A DNA stretch of 15,154 nt from Acidobacteriota bacterium. Its GTDB lineage: Bacteria > Acidobacteriota > Blastocatellia > Pyrinomonadales > Pyrinomonadaceae. Of the stretch, positions 1 to 6,378 are shown one piece after another. Each line of letters opens with the position of its first letter. Position 1 is the first letter of the stretch. The notes under the pieces are model-generated. The model ran no database searches and was not told the DNA's origin. It saw only the letters and a list, made by a program, of their open reading frames with translations. The DNA lies in the NCBI GenBank assembly GCA_020201365.1, contig JAIVGV010000016.1, positions 1-15,154 of the forward strand. The letters run 5' to 3'. A program made the position numbers and the translations under genes.

Positions 1-729
1 ATCCAGCCGCCCGCGGTCAACGAGAACCGCCGCGCCCTGCACGAGCGCGGCGTCGACCGAGGCGAGGTAGTCGATGACCAAGGCGACGTCGTCGGCTCGG
101 CCGACGTCAGCCTTGTTGATCTTCTCCTCGCCCGATCGGACGTTCGGGTTGTCCCACAGCATCGGCGTGTCCACCGCGCCGGGGAGGATCGCGTTGACGC
201 GGATGCCTTTGGGCTTGCCCTCGAGCGCGGCGGAGCGCGTGAGCGACAGCAGCGCAGCCTTCGCCGCCGCGTATGGGGCGACGAGCGGCTCGGTCTCCTC
301 GGCGTGGATGCTCGAGACGTTGACGATGGCGCCGCCGGCAGTCATGCGCAGGAACGCCTGCTTCGTGAAGTAGAACGCGCCGAGCAGGTCAACGCTGAGG
401 ACGCGCACCCAGTCTTCGCCGACGGTTTCGGTGATCGGCTTGAAGACCATCAGCCCCGCGTTGTTGACGACGACGTCGAGCCGCCCGAAGCGGCTGAGCG
501 CGCCCGCGACCGTCGCCTCGACCTGATCTTCTTTCGACACGTCGCACGCCGCAGCCCAGGCGTCCGGCGCTCCGGCGGCGCGCACCTCGTCAGCCGCCGC
601 GCGCGCCTTCCCCTCGTTCAAGTCCGCGATACAGACGCGCGCGCCCTCGGAGCCGAGCCGTTTCGCCGTCGCGAGCCCGATGCCGCTCGCCGCGCCCGTG
701 ACGATCCCCACCTTGTCCGTAAACCTCAT
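1..729 (-). CDS. Short-chain dehydrogenase/reductase (3' end cut by window edge)
   Basis: A classical SDR, predicted to be a cytosolic NAD(P)-dependent alcohol/ketone oxidoreductase. 243 residues are present and the C-terminus lies just outside the window; classical SDRs are about 250 aa, so little is missing. Visible motifs: TGAASGIG nucleotide-binding glycine motif (residues 11-18), an Asp at the end of beta-2 (D36, usually an NAD preference), NNAG (89-92), Ser140, and YAAAK (Tyr153, Lys157). The fourth residue of the classical catalytic tetrad, normally Asn, appears to be Asp114. The ATG (729-727) overlaps the TGA of the upstream hydrolase gene (728-726) as ATGA, so translation is probably coupled. 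A purine-rich run just upstream can serve as ribosome binding site. It is the fourth gene of the radical SAM/hydrolase unit, so its substrate is probably made or released by those enzymes; that is inference. Family call is secure, substrate unknown. Confidence 0.93.
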   Translation of the reverse strand, partial: MRFTDKVGIVTGAASGIGLATAKRLGSEGARVCIADLNEGKARAAADEVRAAGAPDAWAAACDVSKEDQVEATVAGALSRFGRLDVVVNNAGLMVFKPITETVGEDWVRVLSVDLLGAFYFTKQAFLRMTAGGAIVNVSSIHAEETEPLVAPYAAAKAALLSLTRSAALEGKPKGIRVNAILPGAVDTPMLWDNPNVRSGEEKINKADVGRADDVALVIDYLASVDAALVQGAAVLVDRGRLD

Positions 730-2075
730 CCCCTGCCCCCTTCCGTCTCGGCGTTCGCCGGCGCGGTCGGCGTCTCGCCGCCCTCGTCGCGCGCCTGCGC
801 ACGCGCCCGCTGCCTGCGCTCCCAGGGCTCGCCGTGCTCGCTCGGCATCACGACCGGCACTTTCAGGCAGACGCTCATCGTCGGCAAGACTTCGCGCCAG
901 TCCGCGATGAGCTGCTTGTAGGCGCGCCCGACGGGTCGGATGTTCCGGTCGAGATCGTAGAGCCCGAGCGGGTCGACGCGGTTGTTCTCTTCGCGCAGCG
1001 CCGTGTCCCAGTCAACCTGATCGGTGAGCGAGTACCAGGTGAAGCCGACGACCGGGATGCCGTCGTTGCGCACGCGGAGCACGTTCGCCCACTCCTTCCA
1101 GAGCCAGCGCACGGAGGCGTCGCCGCTGCCGTCCTCGTCGCGCAGGTTCGTCTCCGTGTGCATGACGGGCAGGCGGTAGCGGTCGTAGTACTGCCAGGTG
1201 ATCTCGGCGTAGCCGAAAATCTCCCCGGCGGCGCGCGTCGCGCCGTCCGCCGCGACGCGGTGCTCGTTCGTCACGTAGTAGTCGTTGCCCATGATGCAGT
1301 GGTGCTTGAGCGTGTTGTCGAGGAAGAAGTGGTACTCGTCGCGCGTCATGCCGTTGTCCGCGAGGTACTCGTACATCTCGGACTCGACGCGCCGCCCGTA
1401 GTTGAGATCGAGCGAGAGGAATCTCTCGCTGTTCATGATCTCGGCGGGCTTAATCGCGTCGGGGCTCTCGGCGTGGAAGTATTCGGAGGACTCGCTCTGG
1501 ATGAAGATGGCGTCGGGGCGCACGTCGAGGACGGCGCGCATGGCGAGGACGTTCGCCTTGACGATGTGCTTGAGGGCGTTGACGAAGGCGCGCTCGCCCT
1601 TGAGCTGCTCGTTCCACCAGCCGTAGCGCGCGGAGAACTTCGCGCAGATGTACATCTCGTTGACCGGCGTGTAGAGCTGCACCCACGGGAAGCGCTCGGC
1701 GAACGCGCGCGCGTAACGGGCGAACAGATCGGGGAAGTCAGGGTTTTGGAAGTTGCCGATCCAGTCGGGGACGCCGAAGTGGCATAAGTCCGCGATCGGC
1801 ACGATGTCTATCTCGCGCAGCGCGCCGAAGGTCTGGTCGGCGAGCGACCAGTCGAAGCGATCCGCGGCGACGAAGGTTTTGTGGAGCGGGACGCCGTAGC
1901 GCAGGAAGGTGATGCCGAGATCGCGCACGAGCGCGAAGTCTTCGCGCCAGCGTTCGTAGTGGCGGCAGCGCGCCATCTCGTCCACGCGCACGCGACCGCC
2001 GTCAATCGTCGGCGAGCTGTTCTCGATCCCGGTCGCGAACATGAACGCCGGGGGCGTCTCATGCGCGTCTCTCAT
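726..2075 (-). CDS. Family-1-like glycoside hydrolase
   Basis: A 449-residue protein with a glycoside hydrolase clan A (TIM-barrel) layout closest to GH1 beta-glycosidases. The acid/base motif TPVNE is at residues 136-140 (Glu140). HTETN around 306-310 gives the likely nucleophile Glu308. GFTWYSLTDQVDW (344-356) resembles the late Trp-rich GH1 segment that lines the sugar subsite. Both catalytic glutamates are present, so a retaining glycosidase is expected. No signal peptide is seen, so it should act in the cytoplasm. About 35 C-terminal residues are charged and low-complexity, and end in the overlap with the SDR start. ATG 2075 is preferred over GTG 2078 because AAGGGG lies 8 nt upstream of it. 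It sits 34 nt downstream of a radical SAM gene, so it probably removes or transfers a sugar in that unit's pathway (inference). It is divergent from typical beta-glucosidases; substrate unknown. Confidence 0.85.
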   Translation of the reverse strand: MRDAHETPPAFMFATGIENSSPTIDGGRVRVDEMARCRHYERWREDFALVRDLGITFLRYGVPLHKTFVAADRFDWSLADQTFGALREIDIVPIADLCHFGVPDWIGNFQNPDFPDLFARYARAFAERFPWVQLYTPVNEMYICAKFSARYGWWNEQLKGERAFVNALKHIVKANVLAMRAVLDVRPDAIFIQSESSEYFHAESPDAIKPAEIMNSERFLSLDLNYGRRVESEMYEYLADNGMTRDEYHFFLDNTLKHHCIMGNDYYVTNEHRVAADGATRAAGEIFGYAEITWQYYDRYRLPVMHTETNLRDEDGSGDASVRWLWKEWANVLRVRNDGIPVVGFTWYSLTDQVDWDTALREENNRVDPLGLYDLDRNIRPVGRAYKQLIADWREVLPTMSVCLKVPVVMPSEHGEPWERRQRARAQARDEGGETPTAPANAETEGGRG

Positions 2076-2109
2076 CACTCCGACCCCTTGCTCGTACCCG
2101 CGCCCCCGG

Positions 2110-3594
2110 CTACTCGCCGTAGGCTTCCGCGAGCTTGCGGAAGTGATAGCCCATCGCGGCGAGGCGCATGGACTCGGTGAACTTGTCCCGGTGATCGGAC
2201 GAGACGCGCAGGACGTAGCGCCAGAACTCGCGCCGCTCGCGGTCGATCACGCCGAGCTTGACGGCGATGCGCGCGAGCGCCACCGAGCCGGTGAAAAAGT
2301 TCAGGCGGCGCGCGACCGGCCCCTCCTTCGGCACGCGGCGCAGGCATTCGAGCGCGCGCCGGTAGTACTCGCCGGGGCTGTAGATCGTCCGCATGATCGA
2401 TTTGTAGCCCTCGATGAGCCGCGCCGCGTCCATCTTCGGCACGAAGTTAAGCTCGCAACTCGTGTTCTCGCCGGAGCTTTCGGCGACGAGCCGGCCCTCG
2501 CGCTTCAGACGCCGCCAGAGCTGCGTGTCGGGCAGCGCCGTGAGCAAGCCGACCATCGCGAGCGGGATCGCCGTGTCGCGGACGAACTCGATCTGCCGCT
2601 CGAAGATGTCTTCCGGGTCGTTGTCGAAGCCGACGATGAAGCCGCCCATCACCTCCATGCCGTAGGACTGAATCTTCTTCACCGACTCGACCATGTCGCC
2701 GCGCGTGTTCTGCTTCTTCTGCGCCTCGATCAGACTCTCCGCGACCGGCGTCTCGATGCCGAGGAAGACGCGGTGGAAGCCGGCGCTTCGCATCATGTCC
2801 AAGAGCGCGTCGTCTTCGGCGAGGTTGAGGCTCGCCTCCGTCAGGAGATCGAACGGGTAGCCGTGGCGCGCCTGCCAGTCGGCGATCTCGGGCAGCAGTT
2901 TCTTGACGTTGCGCTTGTTGCCGATGAAGTTGTCGTCAACGATGAAGACCGTGCCGCGCCAGCCCGTCGCGCGCAGCGCGTCGAACTCGCGCAACATCTG
3001 CTCGTTCGACTTGGTGCGCGGCACGCGCCCGTAGATTTCGATGATGTCGCAGAACTCGCAACTGAACGGACAGCCGCGCGAATACTGCACGCTCATCGCG
3101 CTGTAATACTTCCGCTCCGCCAGCATGAAGTCCGGCACGGGCGTCATGGCGAGCGGCGGGCGATCCGACGCCTGATACAGGGCTTTCGCCTCGCCGCGCT
3201 CCAAGTCTTCGACGAACCGCGGCAGCGTCGCCTCCGCCTCGCCGAGAAAGACGTGATCCACGCCCGGCATGATCTCGGCGCTCGTCGTCACGTAGGGGCC
3301 GCCGAGCGCGACGCGCTTGCCGAGAGCCTTCGCGCGCGCGACGATCTCGCGCAGCGACTCCTTCTGCACGATCATCGCCGTGGCGAACACGACGTCCGCC
3401 CACTCGATGTCGGAGTCTTTGAGCCGCCGCACGTTGAGATCGACGAGGCGGCGCTCCCACGCGCGCGGGAGCATCGCCGAGACGGTCATCAGACCGAGCG
3501 GCGGGAACGCCGAGCGCTTGCCCTCGAAGGGGAGCGCGCGGCGGAAGCTCCAGTAGGTGTCAGGATACTCCGGGTTGACCAGCAGGACTTTCAT
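2110..3594 (-). CDS. B12-binding-type radical SAM enzyme (DUF4070-like C-terminus)
   Basis: A 494-residue protein. An N-terminal Rossmann-like B12-binding-type domain (about 1-145, with GGP at 98-100) is followed by a radical SAM core. The iron-sulfur motif CPFSCEFC puts cysteines at 175, 179 and 182. The C-terminal part, including an IYSPGEYYRR-type stretch, resembles the DUF4070 branch. As I recall it, that branch includes enzymes related to the hopanoid C-2 methylase HpnP. Class B radical SAM enzymes typically methylate unactivated carbons or rearrange skeletons using SAM, a 4Fe-4S cluster and cobalamin. The classical DxHxxG cobalamin-ligand motif is not evident, as is common in this class. 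ATG 3594 is chosen over the adjacent TTG because GGAGG lies at a good distance. The start overlaps the previous gene by 35 bp, so the two radical SAM genes are co-translated. Substrate unknown; it is too uncertain to name hpnP. Confidence 0.88.
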   Translation of the reverse strand: MKVLLVNPEYPDTYWSFRRALPFEGKRSAFPPLGLMTVSAMLPRAWERRLVDLNVRRLKDSDIEWADVVFATAMIVQKESLREIVARAKALGKRVALGGPYVTTSAEIMPGVDHVFLGEAEATLPRFVEDLERGEAKALYQASDRPPLAMTPVPDFMLAERKYYSAMSVQYSRGCPFSCEFCDIIEIYGRVPRTKSNEQMLREFDALRATGWRGTVFIVDDNFIGNKRNVKKLLPEIADWQARHGYPFDLLTEASLNLAEDDALLDMMRSAGFHRVFLGIETPVAESLIEAQKKQNTRGDMVESVKKIQSYGMEVMGGFIVGFDNDPEDIFERQIEFVRDTAIPLAMVGLLTALPDTQLWRRLKREGRLVAESSGENTSCELNFVPKMDAARLIEGYKSIMRTIYSPGEYYRRALECLRRVPKEGPVARRLNFFTGSVALARIAVKLGVIDRERREFWRYVLRVSSDHRDKFTESMRLAAMGYHFRKLAEAYGE

Positions 3595-5158
3595 CAACTT
3601 CCCCCTCCGTCTCTGGATGTCTCGGCGCGAGCGCCCGCGCCCGCTTGCGCGCCGCGCGCCACTCCGATGCGCCTTCGCGTGTGAGGGAGTAGATAGCGCG
3701 GCGGTTGTCGAAAAGCAACTTCAGCCAGGCGCGTTTGCCCATCTGGGGGAAATAGATGCCGCGGAAGAAGAGGCGCGCGACGAGGTGTCCGATGCGGTAG
3801 ACGATCTCCTTGTCGGCGAGCCGCGCGGCCACCTCCGCGTTCCTCTCCGGACTGTAAGACGCCTCCCACGCGCGCCGCGTCTCCATGCGCGCCTCTTCAA
3901 TCGTCATCTTCGCCGGCGCGTGCGCCATGACGAACGGCGCGAAGTCCAGCCAGTGTTTGGGGCGCGCGAGTCGTCCGGCTTTTTCCAGACGGTCGTAGAG
4001 CGGCGTGGCGGGGAAGGGCGTGAGCTGTCCGAAGACCGGGAGACCGGGCTGCCACGAGTTGATCTCTTTGAGCGTGCGCGCGGCGACGCCCGGCGTGTCG
4101 TTGTCCATGCCGAAGATGAAGGACGTGATCGCGTAGACGTTGCGCTGCGCGAGGCGTTCGAGCACCGCGCCGTACTCCGACGGCTTCGAGAAGTTCTTGT
4201 TCACGTCCGCCATGTTCGCCGGATCAATCGACTCCATCCCGATGAAGACCCACTTGCCGCCCGACTCGGCGATCAGATCGACGAGTTCTTCGTCGCGCAG
4301 AAGGTTCGCGCTGATCTGCGCGACCCACGGCAGTTGCGCGCCCGCCGCGATGATGTCGCGCAGCAGAGACTTCACGCGCTTGACGTTGATGGCGAGGTTG
4401 TCGTCTATGAAGAAGACGGCGATCTGACCGCGCGTGCGCCGGGCGCGAGCCTTGAGTCTGAGCAGTTCCTCGACGACCGACTCGTTCGTGCGGAAGCGGA
4501 TCGAGTCGCCGAAGAACCCGGTGACGGTGCAGAACTCGCAGCCGTAGGGGCAGCCGCGCCCCGTCTCGACGGGCACGACGTGGAACGATCCCCAGCCGCC
4601 CCCCAGGCGGTTGAGCAGGGGGCGCGCGAACTTCGGCACGAGGCTGAACTGTTCGAGCGTGAGCGTCTCCCACGGGATCGTCGGGTAGGGCTGCAAAGAG
4701 GGCTTGCGATCATTCCCTTTCGCGTCGCGCTCCGGCTGATAGATCTCTTTCAACTCCCCGCGCGCCGCGTCTTCGACGATCCGGGGCCAGGTCTCGTCCG
4801 CCTCGCCGAGCGCGACGGCGTCGGCGTGGCGCTGTCCGCCGTCGCGACCCAGAGCCTCGTCGGGACACTCCGTGACGTGCGGTCCGCCCATGACGACTGT
4901 GACCCCGGCGGCGCGCAGGGCGTCGGCGAAGCGGTAGGCGCGCGCCACCATGCGCGTCATCGCGCCGATGCCGACGAGCCCGACGCCCTCTTCGCGCACG
5001 AAGCGCACGAGTTCGGCTTCCGTCATCGCGCGCGCGTTGCCGTCAACGAGCAAGACCTCGTGACCGGGCGGCGTGAGCGCCTGGAGCAGAAACATCCAGA
5101 GGTGCGGCATGAAGTTACGCGTCACGCCGTTGTCCGGGTTGTAAAGCAGGATTTTCAT
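3560..5158 (-). CDS. B12-binding-type radical SAM enzyme, first gene of the unit
   Basis: A 532-residue protein with the same architecture as its downstream neighbour but clearly divergent from it: a B12-binding-type Rossmann domain (about 1-140, GGPHVT at 91-96), a radical SAM core with CPYGCEFC (cysteines 203, 207, 210), then a long C-terminal region containing YFPQMGKRAWLK. The start is set at ATG 5158 because MKILLYNPDNG is the usual opening strand of this family; an in-frame GTG at 5230 would add 24 residues with no family resemblance. The ribosome binding site is weak: AGGA lies about 15 nt upstream. The last 20 or so residues are acidic and low-complexity and overlap the next gene's ribosome binding site and start. 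Two tandem, non-identical class B radical SAM enzymes suggest successive modifications of one substrate, or a heteromeric pair (inference). The reaction cannot be assigned. Confidence 0.9.
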   Translation of the reverse strand: MKILLYNPDNGVTRNFMPHLWMFLLQALTPPGHEVLLVDGNARAMTEAELVRFVREEGVGLVGIGAMTRMVARAYRFADALRAAGVTVVMGGPHVTECPDEALGRDGGQRHADAVALGEADETWPRIVEDAARGELKEIYQPERDAKGNDRKPSLQPYPTIPWETLTLEQFSLVPKFARPLLNRLGGGWGSFHVVPVETGRGCPYGCEFCTVTGFFGDSIRFRTNESVVEELLRLKARARRTRGQIAVFFIDDNLAINVKRVKSLLRDIIAAGAQLPWVAQISANLLRDEELVDLIAESGGKWVFIGMESIDPANMADVNKNFSKPSEYGAVLERLAQRNVYAITSFIFGMDNDTPGVAARTLKEINSWQPGLPVFGQLTPFPATPLYDRLEKAGRLARPKHWLDFAPFVMAHAPAKMTIEEARMETRRAWEASYSPERNAEVAARLADKEIVYRIGHLVARLFFRGIYFPQMGKRAWLKLLFDNRRAIYSLTREGASEWRAARKRARALAPRHPETEGEVDESPAGQPGVS

Positions 5159-5391
5159 TGAGGTCGCCGACGATCCTAAAAGCAGAAGTTGGTGCCGCCC
5201 TGTGTCCGCTCGCCGATGAACAAATGGCACAAGGGGGAAGGTCCGGTTGCGACCTAAAGTCGTGTGGCGAGTTGTTCGGGCGGAGTATAACAGGTCTTAG
5301 TGGCGACGTACATACGAATTCGTACCGCCCACGTCTTTCGTGCGGGAAATATTCTTCCGGCGCGCGGACTTCCACGACCCGGCGCGCTCGC
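5159..5391. other. Intergenic region upstream of the radical SAM unit
   Basis: This 233-bp gap between the dioxygenase stop and the first radical SAM start holds the candidate promoter/palindrome and an approximately 120-nt leader. In the leader, a 7-nt word at 5249-5255 is complementary to one at 5161-5167, two bases before the start codon, so a stem closing near the start is possible. No convincing cobalamin-riboswitch element was found, although the downstream enzymes are of the B12-binding type. No small gene was supported. Confidence 0.5.
5284..5324 (-). promoter_or_regulatory. Candidate promoter and palindromic operator for the radical SAM unit
   Basis: On the minus strand a TATACT hexamer (5284-5289) matches the -10 consensus at 5 of 6 positions. 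Seventeen bases upstream, TGTACG (5307-5312) is a poor -35. Directly abutting it is a perfect 12-bp palindrome, TACGAATTCGTA (5313-5324), a plausible operator for a dimeric activator, which would suit the weak -35. The predicted leader to ATG 5158 would be about 120 nt. Spacing supports the reading, but nothing confirms it. Confidence 0.4.
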
Positions 5392-6171
5392 TCAGCCGAA
5401 GCGCACCGAGAGCATCGAGACCGAGCCGCCGTCAACGCCCTCGACCGGGAACGTGACCGGCTCGCCCGCGCGGCTCGCGCCCATCACGTAAACGAGCGGC
5501 AGGTAGTGATCCGGCGTCGGCGCGGACAGAGCGGCGTCGCGCCCCAGCGACTCGTAGTTGACGAGCGGCTCGTGCTCGCCCGCCTCTAACAGCTCGCGCG
5601 CGCGCGACTCGAAGCGCACAGCCCAGTCGAGCGGCTCCGCGGGGTGGCGACCCCAGGCGTAGGCGTGCAGGTTGTGGACGACGTTGCCGCTCCCCATCAC
5701 GAGGACTCCTTCGTCGCGCAGGGGCGCGAGGCTGAGACCGAGTTCGTAGTGGAACGACGGGGCTCGCGTCTCGTCAATGCTCAGTTGGACGACGGGCACG
5801 TCCGCTTCGGGGAAGACGTGGCACAGCACAGACCACGCGCCGTGATCGAGCCCCCAGCGATGATCGAGCCCGACCGCCAAGGGCGCGAGCAATTCTTGGA
5901 CGCGGCGCGCGAGCGCGGGCGAGCCGGGCGCGGGGTACTGAAACTCGAACAGCTCGCGCGGGAAGCCGCCGAAGTCGTGGATGGTGCGCGGGCTCGCCTG
6001 CGCGGTGACGAACGTGGCGGGCAGGTACCAGTGCGCCGAGACGCACAGGACGGCGCGCGGTCGCGGGATGGTTGCGCCTACTGCCGCCCACGCGCGCGTC
6101 CAGTCGTTTCGCGCGAGCGCGTTCAAAGGGTTTCCGTGCCCGAAGAAGATCGCCGGCATTCTCTCCGACAT
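5392..6171 (-). CDS. ygiD: 4,5-DOPA-type extradiol dioxygenase (YgiD/DODA family)
   Basis: A 259-residue cytosolic class III (LigB-type) extradiol ring-cleavage dioxygenase. It matches E. coli YgiD along its whole length, including the GHGNP opening, VSAHW, TIHDFGGFP, YPAPGSPALA, the GNVVHNL block and the PTPDHYLPL block. The expected metal-binding histidines are visible at 12, 47, 166 and 222. E. coli YgiD can open the ring of L-DOPA at the 4,5 bond, but its natural bacterial role is unclear; the related plant DODA makes betalamic acid. The first ATG is preferred because GAGG lies 8 nt upstream; a second Met four residues later is less well spaced. It appears to be a single-gene unit: the repeat at 6199-6353 separates it from the ClC gene and 233 bp separate it from the next gene. 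Family call is very secure, physiological substrate is not. Confidence 0.95.
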   Translation of the reverse strand: MSERMPAIFFGHGNPLNALARNDWTRAWAAVGATIPRPRAVLCVSAHWYLPATFVTAQASPRTIHDFGGFPRELFEFQYPAPGSPALARRVQELLAPLAVGLDHRWGLDHGAWSVLCHVFPEADVPVVQLSIDETRAPSFHYELGLSLAPLRDEGVLVMGSGNVVHNLHAYAWGRHPAEPLDWAVRFESRARELLEAGEHEPLVNYESLGRDAALSAPTPDHYLPLVYVMGASRAGEPVTFPVEGVDGGSVSMLSVRFG

Positions 6172-6198
6172 GAGAAGCGCCTCAATAAATTCGGGGCA

Positions 6199-6353
6199 TT
6201 AGCCACAGAGATCACAGAGAACATAGAGGGAAAACGATGAAGGGGGAACACGGAATGATGAACCGAAGGCAACTTGGCTTTCATTCATCGTTCATCGTTC
6301 CTACTTCATCTTTTCTTCCTTCTCCCTGTGCTCTCTGTGTCCTCTGTGGCTAA
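6199..6353. repeat. Nested inverted repeat (CACAGAG outer, GATGAA inner)
   Basis: The outer arms are a perfect 12-bp inverted repeat, TTAGCCACAGAG (6199-6210) and its complement (6342-6353). They extend imperfectly through two more CACAGAG-like words on each side. A second, inner inverted repeat starts with GATGAAG (6236-6242) and is mirrored at 6304-6310, continuing through GATGAAC-like words. The left half is almost all purine plus C, the right half almost all pyrimidine plus G, so a transcript could fold into a long hairpin. It fills the space between the ClC stop and the ygiD start, beginning 25 nt past the ClC stop. Confidence 0.85.
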
Positions 6354-6378
6354 CTTCCTACCGCATCAAGCAACCGCC

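Noticed and set aside
2110..5158. Tandem duplication of a single radical SAM gene
   Set aside because: The two proteins share architecture but differ in length, motif context and C-terminal regions, so they are distant paralogues at best rather than a recent duplication.
834..5161. Long plus-strand reading frames opposite the hydrolase and radical SAM genes (for example 834-1787, 2041-3684, 3557-5161)
   Set aside because: They are antisense shadows of well-supported genes. Their translations are Arg/Ala/Val-rich with no recognisable motif, as expected when GC-ending codons are read on the opposite strand.
5159..5230. GTG start at 5230 for the first radical SAM gene
   Set aside because: It would add 24 residues lacking family resemblance ahead of the typical MKILLYNPDNG opening.
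5159..5280. Cobalamin riboswitch in the radical SAM leader
   Set aside because: The leader is only about 120 nt and I see no recognisable B12-box sequence. The idea came only from the downstream genes being of the B12-binding type.
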